Positions 41,413 to 51,230 of a DNA stretch of 64,000 nucleotides are shown piece by piece. Both the position numbers and the translations under genes were made by a program. Under the pieces are notes generated by a model, which did not search any database, was not told the DNA's origin, and saw nothing but the letters and a program-made list of their open reading frames with translations. Position 1 is the first letter of the stretch. Every line of letters begins with the position of its first letter. The stretch is from Prosapia bicincta. Taxonomy: Eukaryota > Arthropoda > Insecta > Hemiptera > Cercopidae. The stretch lies in contig JBAIZL010000376.1 in the NCBI GenBank assembly GCA_036971475.1, positions 4,370,001 to 4,434,000 on the forward strand, read 5' to 3'.

Positions 41413-41860
41413 AATTTCTAAAATAACTCCGTCTACAGTATGGAAGAATATTTATGCAAAAACCAATCTCATGGCTCTACACAAAAATATGGTACCATTC
41501 TGAAGCCACTAATGCATCCGAATGGAAGTTTGACCACGAATAGTGTAGAAATTGCTGATGTACTGTTGTCATTGATCTCAAAAGTTTCTTCTGATGCATA
41601 CAAAGCGCTGTTCAAGATTACAAACGTAAACACTAAAATATACCGTCCTCCGTCGGATTTTCTGGATATTCTTGTATGAATGTTTTTTTCTTAATTGACA
41701 AACTAGTCAGCTTTTTTGTAAAAGAAGGATTAAGATCCGGTCCTAAATGACAGTATACTTAATGAATAAACAACTACCACCGTCGGGAAAACTAGTTCAC
41801 GTTCAAATATACAGCAGTATATTCTAGATTGATTCAGCAATAATTCGTCTTTAAAAACAA
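41413..41860 (+). pseudogene. Ancient LINE relic C1 (right piece), start of RT
   Basis: The conceptual reading follows LINE-B ORF2 from ITRTTAPSTVWKK to LRIYNRIF: ISKITPSTVWKN is followed by HPNGSLTTNSVEIADVLLS, and then the SAPGPDD region at about 41735 reads as a degraded equivalent. Many stops and frameshifts. Together with 40215-40396 it shows a pre-existing, much older member of the same lineage as the target of B7. Confidence 0.65.
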
Positions 41861-41879
41861 AACAAAAAAAAAATTAAAA

Positions 41880-42111
41880 CTACTACTTATATCAATATCT
41901 AGAAAGCACTTTTGGAATCGGAACACACAGATAAACGGACGCAAAAAATGGAATAGATGATAGCACTAACATCGCTCATCAATATCTAGTTTTGAACCAA
42001 CTGTGAATACTTTTACAAAATGTTGGTATTTTTAGCAGAGTTTCAAGCCCTCTTGGTGATAGACAACGGCTGAAGTATTATGATTCAGATACGTGGACAG
42101 TGAGAAGTTAA
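41880..42111 (-). pseudogene. Ancient LINE relic, RNase H region
   Basis: On the minus strand short blocks match RNase H coding DNA of LINE-B: a TTCGGATTCCAAAAGTGCT-like block near 41905 (SDSKSA), TTCACAGTTGGTTCAAAACTAG near 41990 (FTDGSKL) and AACTTCTCACTGTCCACGTA near 42100 (NFSLSTY). Heavily decayed. Confidence 0.6.
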
Positions 42112-42432
42112 TTTTTTTTTCCAGGCGAAAAACCTACCGAGGTTATTATCGCCTAACTAAAATTTTATTTTAAATAATTATTTCAAAATAAAACTAACCA
42201 ACTAAACAAAATAAAATAAATGTTTCAATACTAAATGTAACTAAAAAGAAAGAAACTAAAATTATATATAATTTAAATATTATTAAATAGATTCAGGTGG
42301 CGTAAGAAAGCGATGACACGGTCGATAGCCGTGACATCGTCCCTTAAAACCACCTTTAAACTACCTCAAAGATCGTAACGTACATACAAATCGCTCAACT
42401 CGTCACAATCAAGCAGGATATGCTTGATTGTA
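42112..42432 (-). mobile_element. LINE-B copy B8, 3'-end fragment
   Basis: Poly(T) 42112-42120, stem-loop, 3' UTR and the last ~45 codons of ORF2, ending in the knuckle codons (ATTGTA). It abuts the next LINE-B fragment in the same orientation. Confidence 0.85.
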
Positions 42433-42978
42433 TTTTCCCCCCCTTTTTTCCAGGCGAAAAACCTATTGAGGTTATCATCGCCTAACTAAAGTTAAGTTTT
42501 TAAAATAAATATTACTTAAAACTCATAAAAAAAAACAAAATAGATGTTTAAAACTAATTGTAATTATCTAAAACTAAAGAACCTAATATTATACAAAATT
42601 TAAATATTATTAAAGAGATTAAGGTGGCGTAAGAAAGCGAGGACACGGTCGATAGCCGTGACATCGTCCCTTAAAACCACCTTTAAACTACCTCGAAGAT
42701 CGTAACGTATATACAAATTTGTCAACTCATCACAATCAAGCAGAAAGTGCTTGATTGTGATGTACTTTTACAAAACGGACAAAGTGGTAGATCGTCATGT
42801 CTCATCTACCATCCAACAAAGTGTGGCCGATGCGAAGTCGAATTACCACCAGTTCTTCCCTACGATTCGAAAGAAACAGATGTCCTCCATGGTAGGACGG
42901 TATTTTTGATGTCCCTCAGCTTGTTTCTATTTACATTTTGCCATTCTTCATTACAAACAGAGAATAGTGTAGTTTTAA
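42433..42978 (-). mobile_element. LINE-B copy B9, 3'-end fragment in tandem
   Basis: A mixed T/C tract (TTTTCCCCCCCTTTTTT), then the 3' stem-loop, 3' UTR and ORF2 C-terminus through the RRPW/RSNRREE region; several small indels. Truncated at about 42978. It may have entered B8, but no B8 sequence is visible on its far side. Confidence 0.82.
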
Positions 42979-43057
42979 ATTTATATATAAAATAAATATT
43001 TTATTTATAATATTTAATTTATTTATTTGGTGAAAGGGCATAATTGTTATTGAGTTA

Positions 43058-43444
43058 CCCGCAGGGAGGTGCGGACTAGCCGCACCTACAAGGGATTTGT
43101 CGTCCCTCGCGGTACCTTAGCCTAACACTACACCACTTACAAAGCATACACATACACACACCAACACAATCTATACACATTTCAACACTTACATCTTCTC
43201 TTAGGGAATTTTGACTGGTCAGAACCATTGCGCGTTGGGAGTGCTGAAAAGTCCAGAGCTTGACAAACTCTGGTCTGGGACGCTGATGTGAGCTTACTCT
43301 ACCGAAGACGTAAGCGCGGTTTCTGGTCTACCAGCCGCTTCGGTCCTTGGTCAGGGAGTGTCTGCGGTGCATGGGTGTCGGAGCCTGTGCACAGTATTAC
43401 GAGTTCTCGACTGATGCCCATCCAATCGAGCTATAGGCCTCAGA
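43058..43444 (+). mobile_element. Isolated LINE 5' UTR fragment
   Basis: Starts at the element's true 5' end (CCCGCAGGGAGGTGCGGACTAG) and stops after CTATAGGCCTCAG, without ORF1. The 8-bp hairpin here reads TGCATGGG...CCTGTGCA, where the two changed positions still pair as U-G and G-U in RNA. About 11 nt (AAGGAGAAAAG) are deleted before CTATAGG. Closest to LINE-A in its last part. Confidence 0.8.
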
Positions 43445-44107
43445 TTTCTTCTTTAACAGTACATTTACAGCTGGGCTGAAAGTATAACAATGACTTGGCA
43501 TACACGGTTAATAAAACATCTACATGAGAAACATTAAGGCATGAACTGAATCCATATAAACCAGGTGACCGGAATCATTAGCAATATATCTAAAGATAGT
43601 GAAGATGCTGAATCTATACACAGTTAGGTTTGTGCCAGGTTTGTGGAGCTCCTATTACAGTCAAGCATATTCTGCTTGAACGATGAGTTAACCGTTATGA
43701 TCTGGCATGAGGTGGTGTTAAAAGACCGAATCATTGCGTTCTTGCGCAACTCCATAAATTCAATCGTAATAAAAATTTTATGTTTAGTTAGTGGTAATTT
43801 TCATTAGGATATTATTATTAGTTTAGTATAGTTTATAAGTATTATCTACAATGATAACCTATTTGGTCTTTCCCAATAAAAACATAGCCCACATGTAAGG
43901 GACTTATCATGTACTGACGAATTTCTTTGTAAATGTTATATTACTGCAATTTTTAAATCAACTGTAAAGAGTAGTAGTAAACAACATATCTAAGGTGCGT
44001 ACCTCTGTGTCACCATACGCGGGGGTCGATTACTCAAATAAAATACAAGTAATATGACTATCGACTTCAAGGTAAAGGATGAAAGTAAAAATGATGTTAT
44101 ATGTTTA
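43445..44107. other. Non-coding DNA with one LINE relic
   Basis: No intact gene. 43620-43885 is an old LINE 3' end: VCGAPITVKHILLER is recognisable as the final knuckle (CPFCRNNITIKHILLDC), followed by a degraded 3' UTR and stem-loop (ATGATAACCTATTTGGTC). Confidence 0.55.
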
Positions 44108-44315
44108 AATAAATAAAACCTTTAAACCACAAATAACTTTAATTTAAACATTATATACATTTCAACTTCCACAGCAATCATCTTCAAAGGTATTTAAAAA
44201 ATAAAACTCCAGTTGAGTTGTATTTTTTAAATACCTTTGAAGATGATTGCTGTGCAATTGAAATGTACATAAGGTTTAAATAAAAGTTATTTGTGGTTTA
44301 GAGGTTTTATTTATT
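44108..44315. repeat. Foldback (MITE-like) inverted repeat, ~208 bp
   Basis: Two arms of about 100 bp are near-perfect reverse complements: AATAAATAAAACCTTTAAAC at the left end pairs with sequence ending GAGGTTTTATTTATT at 44315, and AGCAATCATCTTCAAAGGTA pairs with TACCTTTGAAGATGATTGCT around a short centre. No coding capacity. A foldback MITE is the simplest reading. It lies downstream of the transporter stop codon and might be in its 3' UTR. Confidence 0.8.
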
Positions 44316-44720
44316 AAAAAATAAACATTACGCCACAGTTACTTTACACAGTTATGAAGATATATGTATTTGGCGCTTCAATGCATTTGATGTACACTAT
44401 AAAAATGACATTTTTAATAGACTGTCAGTTTTCATACAAAGAATGTTTTATTCAAATAATCAGAATTCAATTTCTTAGATTTATTTTAAAATGTCTTCTA
44501 GAAACGTCTTTTGAAGATCAGTGGAGAAAATTAATTTTTTGTTACGAAAACAATATTAAGTGATTAATTATTATATTAAGGTCAGGGTAATAATGGAGTT
44601 ATATACAATATAATTACTGTTTAATTTATATATCTTGCTTTTCTGCTTGGGCAATAATAATATTGGGCAAATATTCATATTCACATATTTGTAAAAGCGA
44701 CAAATCTTACAGTTAGCACA

Positions 44721-44859
44721 TCACACCACTGTAACTGTTATCGATTTCTCAAGTTGGTTGGCAGAATGCTTATCTTCCGCCGTATCGGAAGCACTTGGAA
44801 TTGCTCCTGATATTATAGGTGTTGTTGTTGGGAGTTGTTTTGTCGCAGCCGAGAGCAAA
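44721..44859 (-). CDS. SLC22-like transporter, last coding exon
   Basis: On the minus strand an acceptor TGAATGTTGCAG precedes the exon at 44859. The exon supplies one base to complete the split codon left by the exon at 50416-50576, then 45 codons (LLSAATKQLPTTT, PSASDTAEDKHSANQ, LEKSITVTVV) and TGA at 44723-44721. 161 + 139 nt gives exactly 100 codons, so the phases fit. The hydrophilic tail would be the cytoplasmic C-terminus of the transporter. The intron of ~5.6 kb contains a LINE-B. The exon itself has no diagnostic motif; the assignment rests on splice sites, phase and strand. Confidence 0.6.
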
Positions 44860-44929
44860 CTGCAACATTCACAAAACATACGTTAGAATATAAAACACAA
44901 TGTATTTATAGATGAATGACAATTTATTT

Positions 44930-45100
44930 TTCCAATCAGGGCTAACATCGCCTAAACAAAAATGTTTTGAAAAGTGAATTTAAGATAAAACGAATAATAT
45001 AATTATACAAAATAAAATTAATTGTTAAAACTAAATTTAATTATCTAAACTAAACAAAATAAAATTTCAACTATACACATTTTGAATATCATTATCTAAT
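44930..45100 (-). mobile_element. Ancient LINE relic, 3' UTR only
   Basis: TTTTTCCAATCAGGGCTAAC then ATCGCCTAAACAAAA resembles the inverted 3' stem-loop and 3' UTR of LINE-B with many changes. It lies in the last intron of the transporter gene. Confidence 0.5.
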
Positions 45101-45447
45101 AAATAAATAACAATAAGCCTTGCTACAAATATTTAAACACCCTTGATGTACATTTCGCCAACACAGTTAGCATCACCAGAAGGTTAAAAACATACTAAGA
45201 CTAAAAAAAAACAGAACACCTAAAGTCGCGATGGGCTACTCCTCCCACTCCTCCACCCAGCGACCAGTTTGTTGACCTGTACCAGCACTGCACGTGGAGC
45301 AAGACCACACCCACCACTGACTTGTGACAATTCTAAATTAAAACTAATTCCAAACTAATATTATAAAAGAATCATAATCAATAATAAATGATTATATCAA
45401 CTTGAACTAAACTATAAATACAGTTAAAAATCATGTGTTTGGTCGTA

Positions 45448-45450
<3 letters not shown>

Positions 45451-45502
<52 letters not shown>

Positions 45503-48306
45503 CAGGCGAAAAACCTATTAAGGTTATCATCGCCCAACTAAAGTTTTTATTTTTAATAAATATTGCAAATAAAACTAACCAAACTAAACGAAGTAAAATA
45601 AATGTTTAATACTAATTGTAACTAAAACTAGAAACTAAAATTATACATAATTTAAATATTATTAAATATATTAAGGTGGCGTAAGAAAGCGAGGACACGG
45701 TCGATAGCCGTGACATCGTCTCTTAAAACCACTTTTAAACTACCTCGAAGATCGTAACGTATATACAAATTTGTCAACTCATTACAATCAAGCAGGATAT
45801 GCTTGATTGTAATATTATTTCTACAAAACGGACATAGTGGTGGATCCTCATGTCGCATCAACCATCCATGCGTTAACAAAGAGTGGTCGATGCGAAGTCG
45901 AGTAACCACCACTTCCTCCCTACGATTCGAAAGAACAGATGTCCTCCATGGTCGGACGGTATTTTTGATGTCCCTCAGCTTGTTTCTATTTACATTTTGC
46001 CATTCTTCGTTCCAAACAGAGTATAGTGTAGATTTAACTTTGCATACAAAATGGTTCCTGGTGTTGCCTGCGACGACTAAATGCTATACACTGGGTCTTC
46101 GAAGCCGAAAACTTGAAGCCCGTAGATTTGGTCCATTCTTGCAATTTATTAATGACTAATTGTAAGGATCTTTCCGCGTTTGCCATACTTTTAGCAGCCA
46201 CATATATGCAAAAATCGTCAACAAACAGGGAACAGTATACCGGTGACTGTAAGTTTGAAGTGACGCTGTTAATGGCTACAGCAAACAGCGTCACACTCAA
46301 AACGCCACCCTGTGGTACACCATTCTCTAGATCGCAACGATCAGAATATATGCCTCCTAGACGTACACGGAAAGTCCTGTTATTCAAATAATTTTGTATA
46401 AAAGCAAGAATGTTACCTTGTATACCCCATGATTTCAATACGTTCAAAATTCCTCTTCTCCATGCCATATCATATGCCTTCTCTAGATCAAAGAAAACAG
46501 GTACCAGTCTTTGTCGTAAGATGAAGGCATTCTGTATAGCTGACTCCAACAAAACCAATTGGTCAACTGATGAACGTCCTTGTCTGGAACCACTCTGAAC
46601 GTTAGGAAGAAGTTTGTTTCTAGATACCAGACAAGACGACGGTTGACCATCTTCTCCAGTAGTTTGCATAAGCAGCTGGTCAGAGAGATGGGTCTGTAAC
46701 TACTGGGATTAGTTTTGTCGTTTCCTTGTTTTAGAAGAGGAATTATTGTCGCTTCTAACCATGCATCGAGAAAACCGTGCTCCTCGAATATACGGTTGTA
46801 TATCCGAAGGGGAACTACTTTTGCCGACGGTGGTAGATTTTTAATCATGGAGTATACAATATCATCCGGGCCTGGAGTTGAATCCTTCGTTGACGAGAGC
46901 CGACTCTAGTTCATCGATAGAGAAATGGATATTCAAACAAGAATCTCCAGACAATCCAACGGTGAAAGGTAAGGCTTCCTGTTTATGTTTGAACACCTGG
47001 AAAGCGTCCTTGTATGCAGAAAATGAAGAATATTTTGAGAACGATAACGCTAGCACATTGGCAATTTCCTCACAGTCCGTGGTCAAAACACCATCCGAAT
47101 GCCTGAATGAAATTAATGGCATCGGAACGGAAATGCCACAGACTGATCGTAATTTCTTCCATACTGTGGATGGAGCTGTAGTTCTTGTAATTGAGCCAAT
47201 GTACTGCGACCATGATTCTCGTTTACTTTGCCTGAATATTCTCCGTGCTTTCGCACGGAAGATTTTATATTTTTCCAGGTTTTCACTAGTTGGATGTCTC
47301 TTGAACTGGTTCAGAGCTTTTCTCCGTTGACGAAGGATCACAGTGCACTCATCATTCCACCACGGAACAGGTGGTCGTCGTGGTTTGGATGAGGTTTTCG
47401 GAATTGCCTTTCCGGCGGCATTCAAAACGGTTTTTGTAAATGAATTTACAATGTGATCAATGGGAGCCAAGTAATCCACGTCCAGTGATTCTAGATCTTG
47501 TGAAAATTGTTAACAGTTGGCTTTTTCCAGGATTCAACGGGGATGTCGAACACAACAGGGAGAGGAGTCACACAAAGAGATCTCAATAGGAATGTGGTCG
47601 CTACTGTAAAGATCAGGCAATGCTGACCATTTTAGCCTTGTAGCCAAGGCAGGACTGCATAATGACAATTCTAAAGCTGTCCATCCACCTGTTGACGCTG
47701 CTAAATGTGTCGGAGAACCGTCATTTAGCAGGTATAAATCCAGTTCCGATCTGATGCTTTCGATCAGATTACCTCGCGGGTTGCATTCTGGGGAACCCCA
47801 TGAAACATGGTGGGCATTGAAATCGCCCACTAATAAAAACGGAGTAGGTAACTGATTTATAAGGTCTACAAGATCTCTCTGTTGCAGGTTGTCACTAGGT
47901 GGGAGGTAGACACAACATAGAGTGAGTTTGTATGGAACAGCTGTTTTAATTGCTACTGCTTGTAAGGGAGTTATTAAGTTCAGAGAAACGGCGTCGACAC
48001 AGTCACGGGCTAGAACGGCTACGCCACCCCTAACTCGATTTTTTGTAACGAAGTCCGATCTGTAAACTGAATACTCCCTTAGATGGAAATTGTGCGATTC
48101 ATGGAGATGTGTCTCCTGAATACAAATGTACATAGGGGACACATCCCTTACAATTATTTGAGATCCTTTTTTTTTTTTTTTTTTTTTCCAGGCGAAAAAC
48201 CTATTGAGGTTATCATCGCCTAACTAAAATTGTGATTGAGATCCTCAATGTGACTTTTAACACCGTTAATGTTCCACTGAATCACGGATTGTTTAGGTGT
48301 GGACAT
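45451..48306 (-). pseudogene. LINE-B copy B10 ORF2 with large internal deletion
   Basis: Poly(T) of 50 nt at 45451-45500, then the 3' end. The ORF2 C-terminus (45652-46050) jumps at about 46052 from the middle of the RNase H-knuckle linker directly to the RT thumb (RRRQHQEP), removing roughly 1.1 kb. The RT retains FFDLEKAYDMAW, PQGGVLS and SLFVDDFC, and the endonuclease retains QETHL and LLVGDFNAHHVSW. There are several frameshifts and stops (near 46640, 46900 and 47510). The ORF2 ATG is at 48306. A 70-bp second LINE-B insertion sits near its 5' end. The whole lies in an intron of the transporter gene, on the same strand. Confidence 0.87.
48166..48235 (-). mobile_element. Minimal LINE-B insertion B11 (48 nt plus poly(A))
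   Basis: Poly(T) ~48167-48187, then CCAGGCGAAAAACC...CATCGCCTAAC plus about 12 more nt, i.e. only the terminal stem-loop and a few bases of 3' UTR. It is flanked by TTGAGATCC on both sides (48158-48166 and 48236-48244), inside B10 ORF2. An extreme 5' truncation that nevertheless has a target-site duplication. Confidence 0.88.
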
Positions 48307-48312
48307 CGTATT

Positions 48313-49664
48313 TTAGTGAAATGGATTCACCTGGCTCTCGTTGCTGTCATTGCAAATTCGCTGGCCTGGAATGTTGGTTGTTCCAGGCAGAGAGTCATCA
48401 GATTCCATCACCACTATTGTAGTGGTGGAATCTGAAGAGTTTTTTTTACTCAGAAGAGGAGTTTGAAATGGTCCTCTTTTGAGTCGCTTGTGATTTTGCA
48501 CCTACTTTAACAGGTGCAGCTTTGTTATTATTTCGTGTAGTTTTTACGTTTTTCACACTTGTCTCTAATAGTGTCTTATTTCTTCTAATTTTCGCAGAGG
48601 TAACTGGCAATGGAGATTTTTCCGCACATTCAACATTGGTCTTTGAGTTGGAAACCAAATTTTTATTCACTAATGCTAATAAATTACTAACTTGCTCAGT
48701 GAGAAGTTCAATCTTTTTATTTAGCTCAACACAGTTGGAACACGACTTTTCAGTGGTGGTAGCTGAGGCATAAGATTTTGTTTCAAGTCTAGGTTGAGTT
48801 GACTTGAACTTCTTTTTTGCTTCGTGGAAAGATGTTTTATCCTTCGCCATTATGCTGAGGATCGCTTTCTCCTCCTTGAACTTTGGGCAGTTAAAGGAGC
48901 GAGCAGGGTGATCACCAGCACAGTTTGGGCATTTCGGAGCACTTGTGCAAACCTTCTCAGTATGTCCTTCAGATGCACACTGTCCGCATACCTCTGGCTT
49001 GGAGGAAGAAGAACTTACGTGTCCAAAACGTTGGCATTTAAAGCACCGCCGTGGATTGGGAACGTAGGGCCTAACAGGAAGCCGTTGATAGTCAGCATAT
49101 AAATATTCCGGGATAGATGGTTTCCCGAATGTCAGGATTAATGATGTTGTTGGAACTCTCTGACCGTTTTCCAGCCTCATAATTCGTACGACTTCTGTTA
49201 CTCCTTCCGATTCCAGTTCAGATCTTATTTCATCCTCACGGACATACAAAAGATCCCTGCATGATATTACTCCCTTTGATGAGTTCAAGGTTTTGTGGGG
49301 GCCACCGATACCTTGACCTGATCAAAGAAGGAGGTCATTTTCAGCAAATATTGTGACTGCTTCGAACTACTTGTTTCTAACAGCAGTGTTCCATTCCGTA
49401 ATTTTTTTATGGAAGAGACAGGTCCTGCTGCACATCCAGTTATAGCCTTCTGGATCAGAAAAGGCGATAACCTAGAAAGATCTTTTCCTTCTTCTGCGCT
49501 AGAGACAATTAAAAATTTAGGCGGTAGTTTGGTTGATGCTATATCCATTTCTCTCCTCGTGTCATTAACTTCACTAGGCATCTTCGGAGAAACCTCACGA
49601 CGCCTCTTCACATTACTCTGGTTGGTTGGTTGGTTGGTTGGTTGGACTTTTGTTGGTTTTCCAT
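48313..49664 (-). pseudogene. LINE-B copy B10 ORF1
   Basis: Starts at ATG 49664. A (CCAA)n expansion just after the start (QPTNQPTNQ) pushes the following codons out of frame. A one-base deletion near 49300 shifts it again. The body has RRM-like and knuckle regions (RCFKCQRFGHVSSSS, where the last knuckle Cys is Ser; VCGQCASEGHTEKVC; KCPNCAGDHPARSFNC) and a coiled coil. The C-terminal tail ends DSNESQVNPFH at the stop, six nt before the ORF2 ATG and in the same frame. This copy shows the full length of LINE-B ORF1 (about 450 codons). Confidence 0.87.
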
Positions 49665-50128
49665 AAATTTTATTTAAGCTAACCATCGTGTCAGGCGTTA
49701 CGGGCGAGACTATGAGAACGGGTACACCCATGGATCACTTTCGATCATTTCCAACCCCCGGAACTCTGGGGCCCATAGTTTCCTCCTTAGCTCGACTGGA
49801 TGGGCATCAGTCGAGAACTCGTAATACTGTGCACATGCTCCGACACCTGTGCACCGTGGACACTCCCTGACCAAGGACCGAAGCGGCTGGTAGACCGTAA
49901 CAGGCTCCGACACCTGTGCACCGCGGACACTCCCTGACCAAGGAACGAAGTGGCTAGCGGACCAGCAACGTCTTCGGCAGAGCAAGCTCACAGCAGCGTC
50001 CCAGACCAGAGTTAATCAAGCTCTGGACCTTTCAGCACTCCCAACACGCAACGGTTCTGACCAGTCAAATTCCCTAAGTGAAGATGTTAGTGTATGTGTA
50101 TATGTGCATGTGTGAGTGTGTGTGTGTG

Positions 50129-50170
<42 letters not shown>

Positions 50171-50257
50171 CTTTGTGAGTGGTGTAGTGTTAGGCTAGGG
50201 TACCGCGAGGGACGCCAAATCCCTCGTAGGTGCGGCTAGTCCGCACCCCCTGCGGGG
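49665..50257 (-). promoter_or_regulatory. LINE-B copy B10 5' UTR with partial tandem duplication
   Basis: The block CTCCGACACCTGTGCACC...CACTCCCTGACCAAGGA appears twice (about 49839-49880 and 49907-49948), joined through TAGACCGTAACAGGCTCCG. The true 5' end CCCCGCAGGGGGTGCGG is at 50257. It includes a long GT-rich run at 50113-50168. Confidence 0.82.
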
Positions 50258-50415
50258 TTTTGATCCCTGAACAGCTGATTGAAAGCCTGCCTATCAGGGC
50301 TTTAAATAAAAAGTTGGAATGGCAATAGTCTCTAATTAAATCTAACACAATTAGGATTCTTCCACTCTTGAAGAAAATAAGAAAAATATGATCTATTGAG
50401 ACAAAAAATACTTAC
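50258..50415 (-). other. Last intron of the transporter gene, 5' part
   Basis: Sequence between the donor site (GTAAGT at 50415-50410, minus strand) and the LINE-B 5' end at 50257. No other feature is seen. Confidence 0.55.
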
Positions 50416-50576
50416 TTTGTGGAACATGACAAAATATCTTTCCCGAAGTTTTCTCCATCCTCTAATGACTGAGGTAAATGCATGTTTGCTGTCTCTGGAA
50501 GAAGTAAACTACAACCACCCCCAGCAATGAGTAACACCCCCATTATAATCAGAGGTAGAACCAACATGTCTTCCCC
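50416..50576 (-). CDS. SLC22-like (organic ion) transporter, penultimate exon
   Basis: 161-nt exon on the minus strand between acceptor TATTTTATAG (ending 50577) and donor GTAAGT (from 50415). In frame it reads GEDMLVLPLIIMGVLLIAGG, then LLLPETANMHLPQSLEDGE, then NFGKDI. One hydrophobic helix followed by LLLPET...LP..LEDGE is the end of the last transmembrane helix and the conserved cytoplasmic motif of SLC22/organic-cation-transporter-like major facilitator proteins at the plasma membrane. It ends in phase 2 and joins in phase to 44859-44721. Upstream exons are not visible; the pogo-like unit begins 170 bp away. Confidence 0.75.
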
Positions 50577-50749
50577 CTATAAAATATAAATATATATAGG
50601 CTTAAAAACTCCCTTTAAAATGATGTTAATTTTTTAAATTGTATATAATACAGAGATTACTTACATTATAATCTTACATAAAATAAAATTACATTTCGCC
50701 TTCTTTAATTTAGGTTTAACTTTTTTGTTCTTTAAAATTGAGGCAAAAT

Positions 50750-51188
50750 GATTATTACCAATTATAATAAAATAACATATTAATTTTAAAATATTTTTTA
50801 AAACAGTAAGGTAGACCGGGGCACATTTACGCATGGGGCATGTTTACGCGGTGTACTTTTACCAAAATGCGTTGTAACTGGCGCGCCACCAGTCATGTCA
50901 TTTTGATGCTGCTCTCTAGCGGGTATTCTCACAAGTTTATGAGCGTCAGTCGAGCTTTGGTCTAGCAATCAGAAAAGGATAACCTATTTTCTATCAAGGT
51001 GAGTAAATTTTGTGTTGAACTTATTGAGTACTAATAATACTTCATGAAAGATAAACAAATATATAAACATAATTAAAATATTATTTTTTTCTGTGAACAG
51101 TTTTTGTGTGAAACGAAATGTTATTAATTTTTGTTGCACGTTAAAAATAAAACAAAACATAGCGATGGGGTACGTTTACGCATTGATA

Positions 51189-51190
<2 letters not shown>
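50750..51190 (+). mobile_element. pogo-like unit P1, 5' part
   Basis: Near-identical to 62330-62778. Contains GTAGACCGGGGCACATTTAC and further copies of the motif GGGGYAYRTTTACGC at about 50818, 50835 and 51167, with a fourth at 53123 beyond the LINE. A GC-containing leader follows, with a good donor site (CAAG|GTGAGT, intron from 50999). The motif-rich end resembles terminal inverted repeats of pogo-like elements, but the opposite end is not in the window. Similarity between P1 and P2 starts ~60 bp before this motif (GATTATTACC), so the duplicated unit is larger than the putative transposon end. Confidence 0.7.
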
Positions 51191-51230
<40 letters not shown>

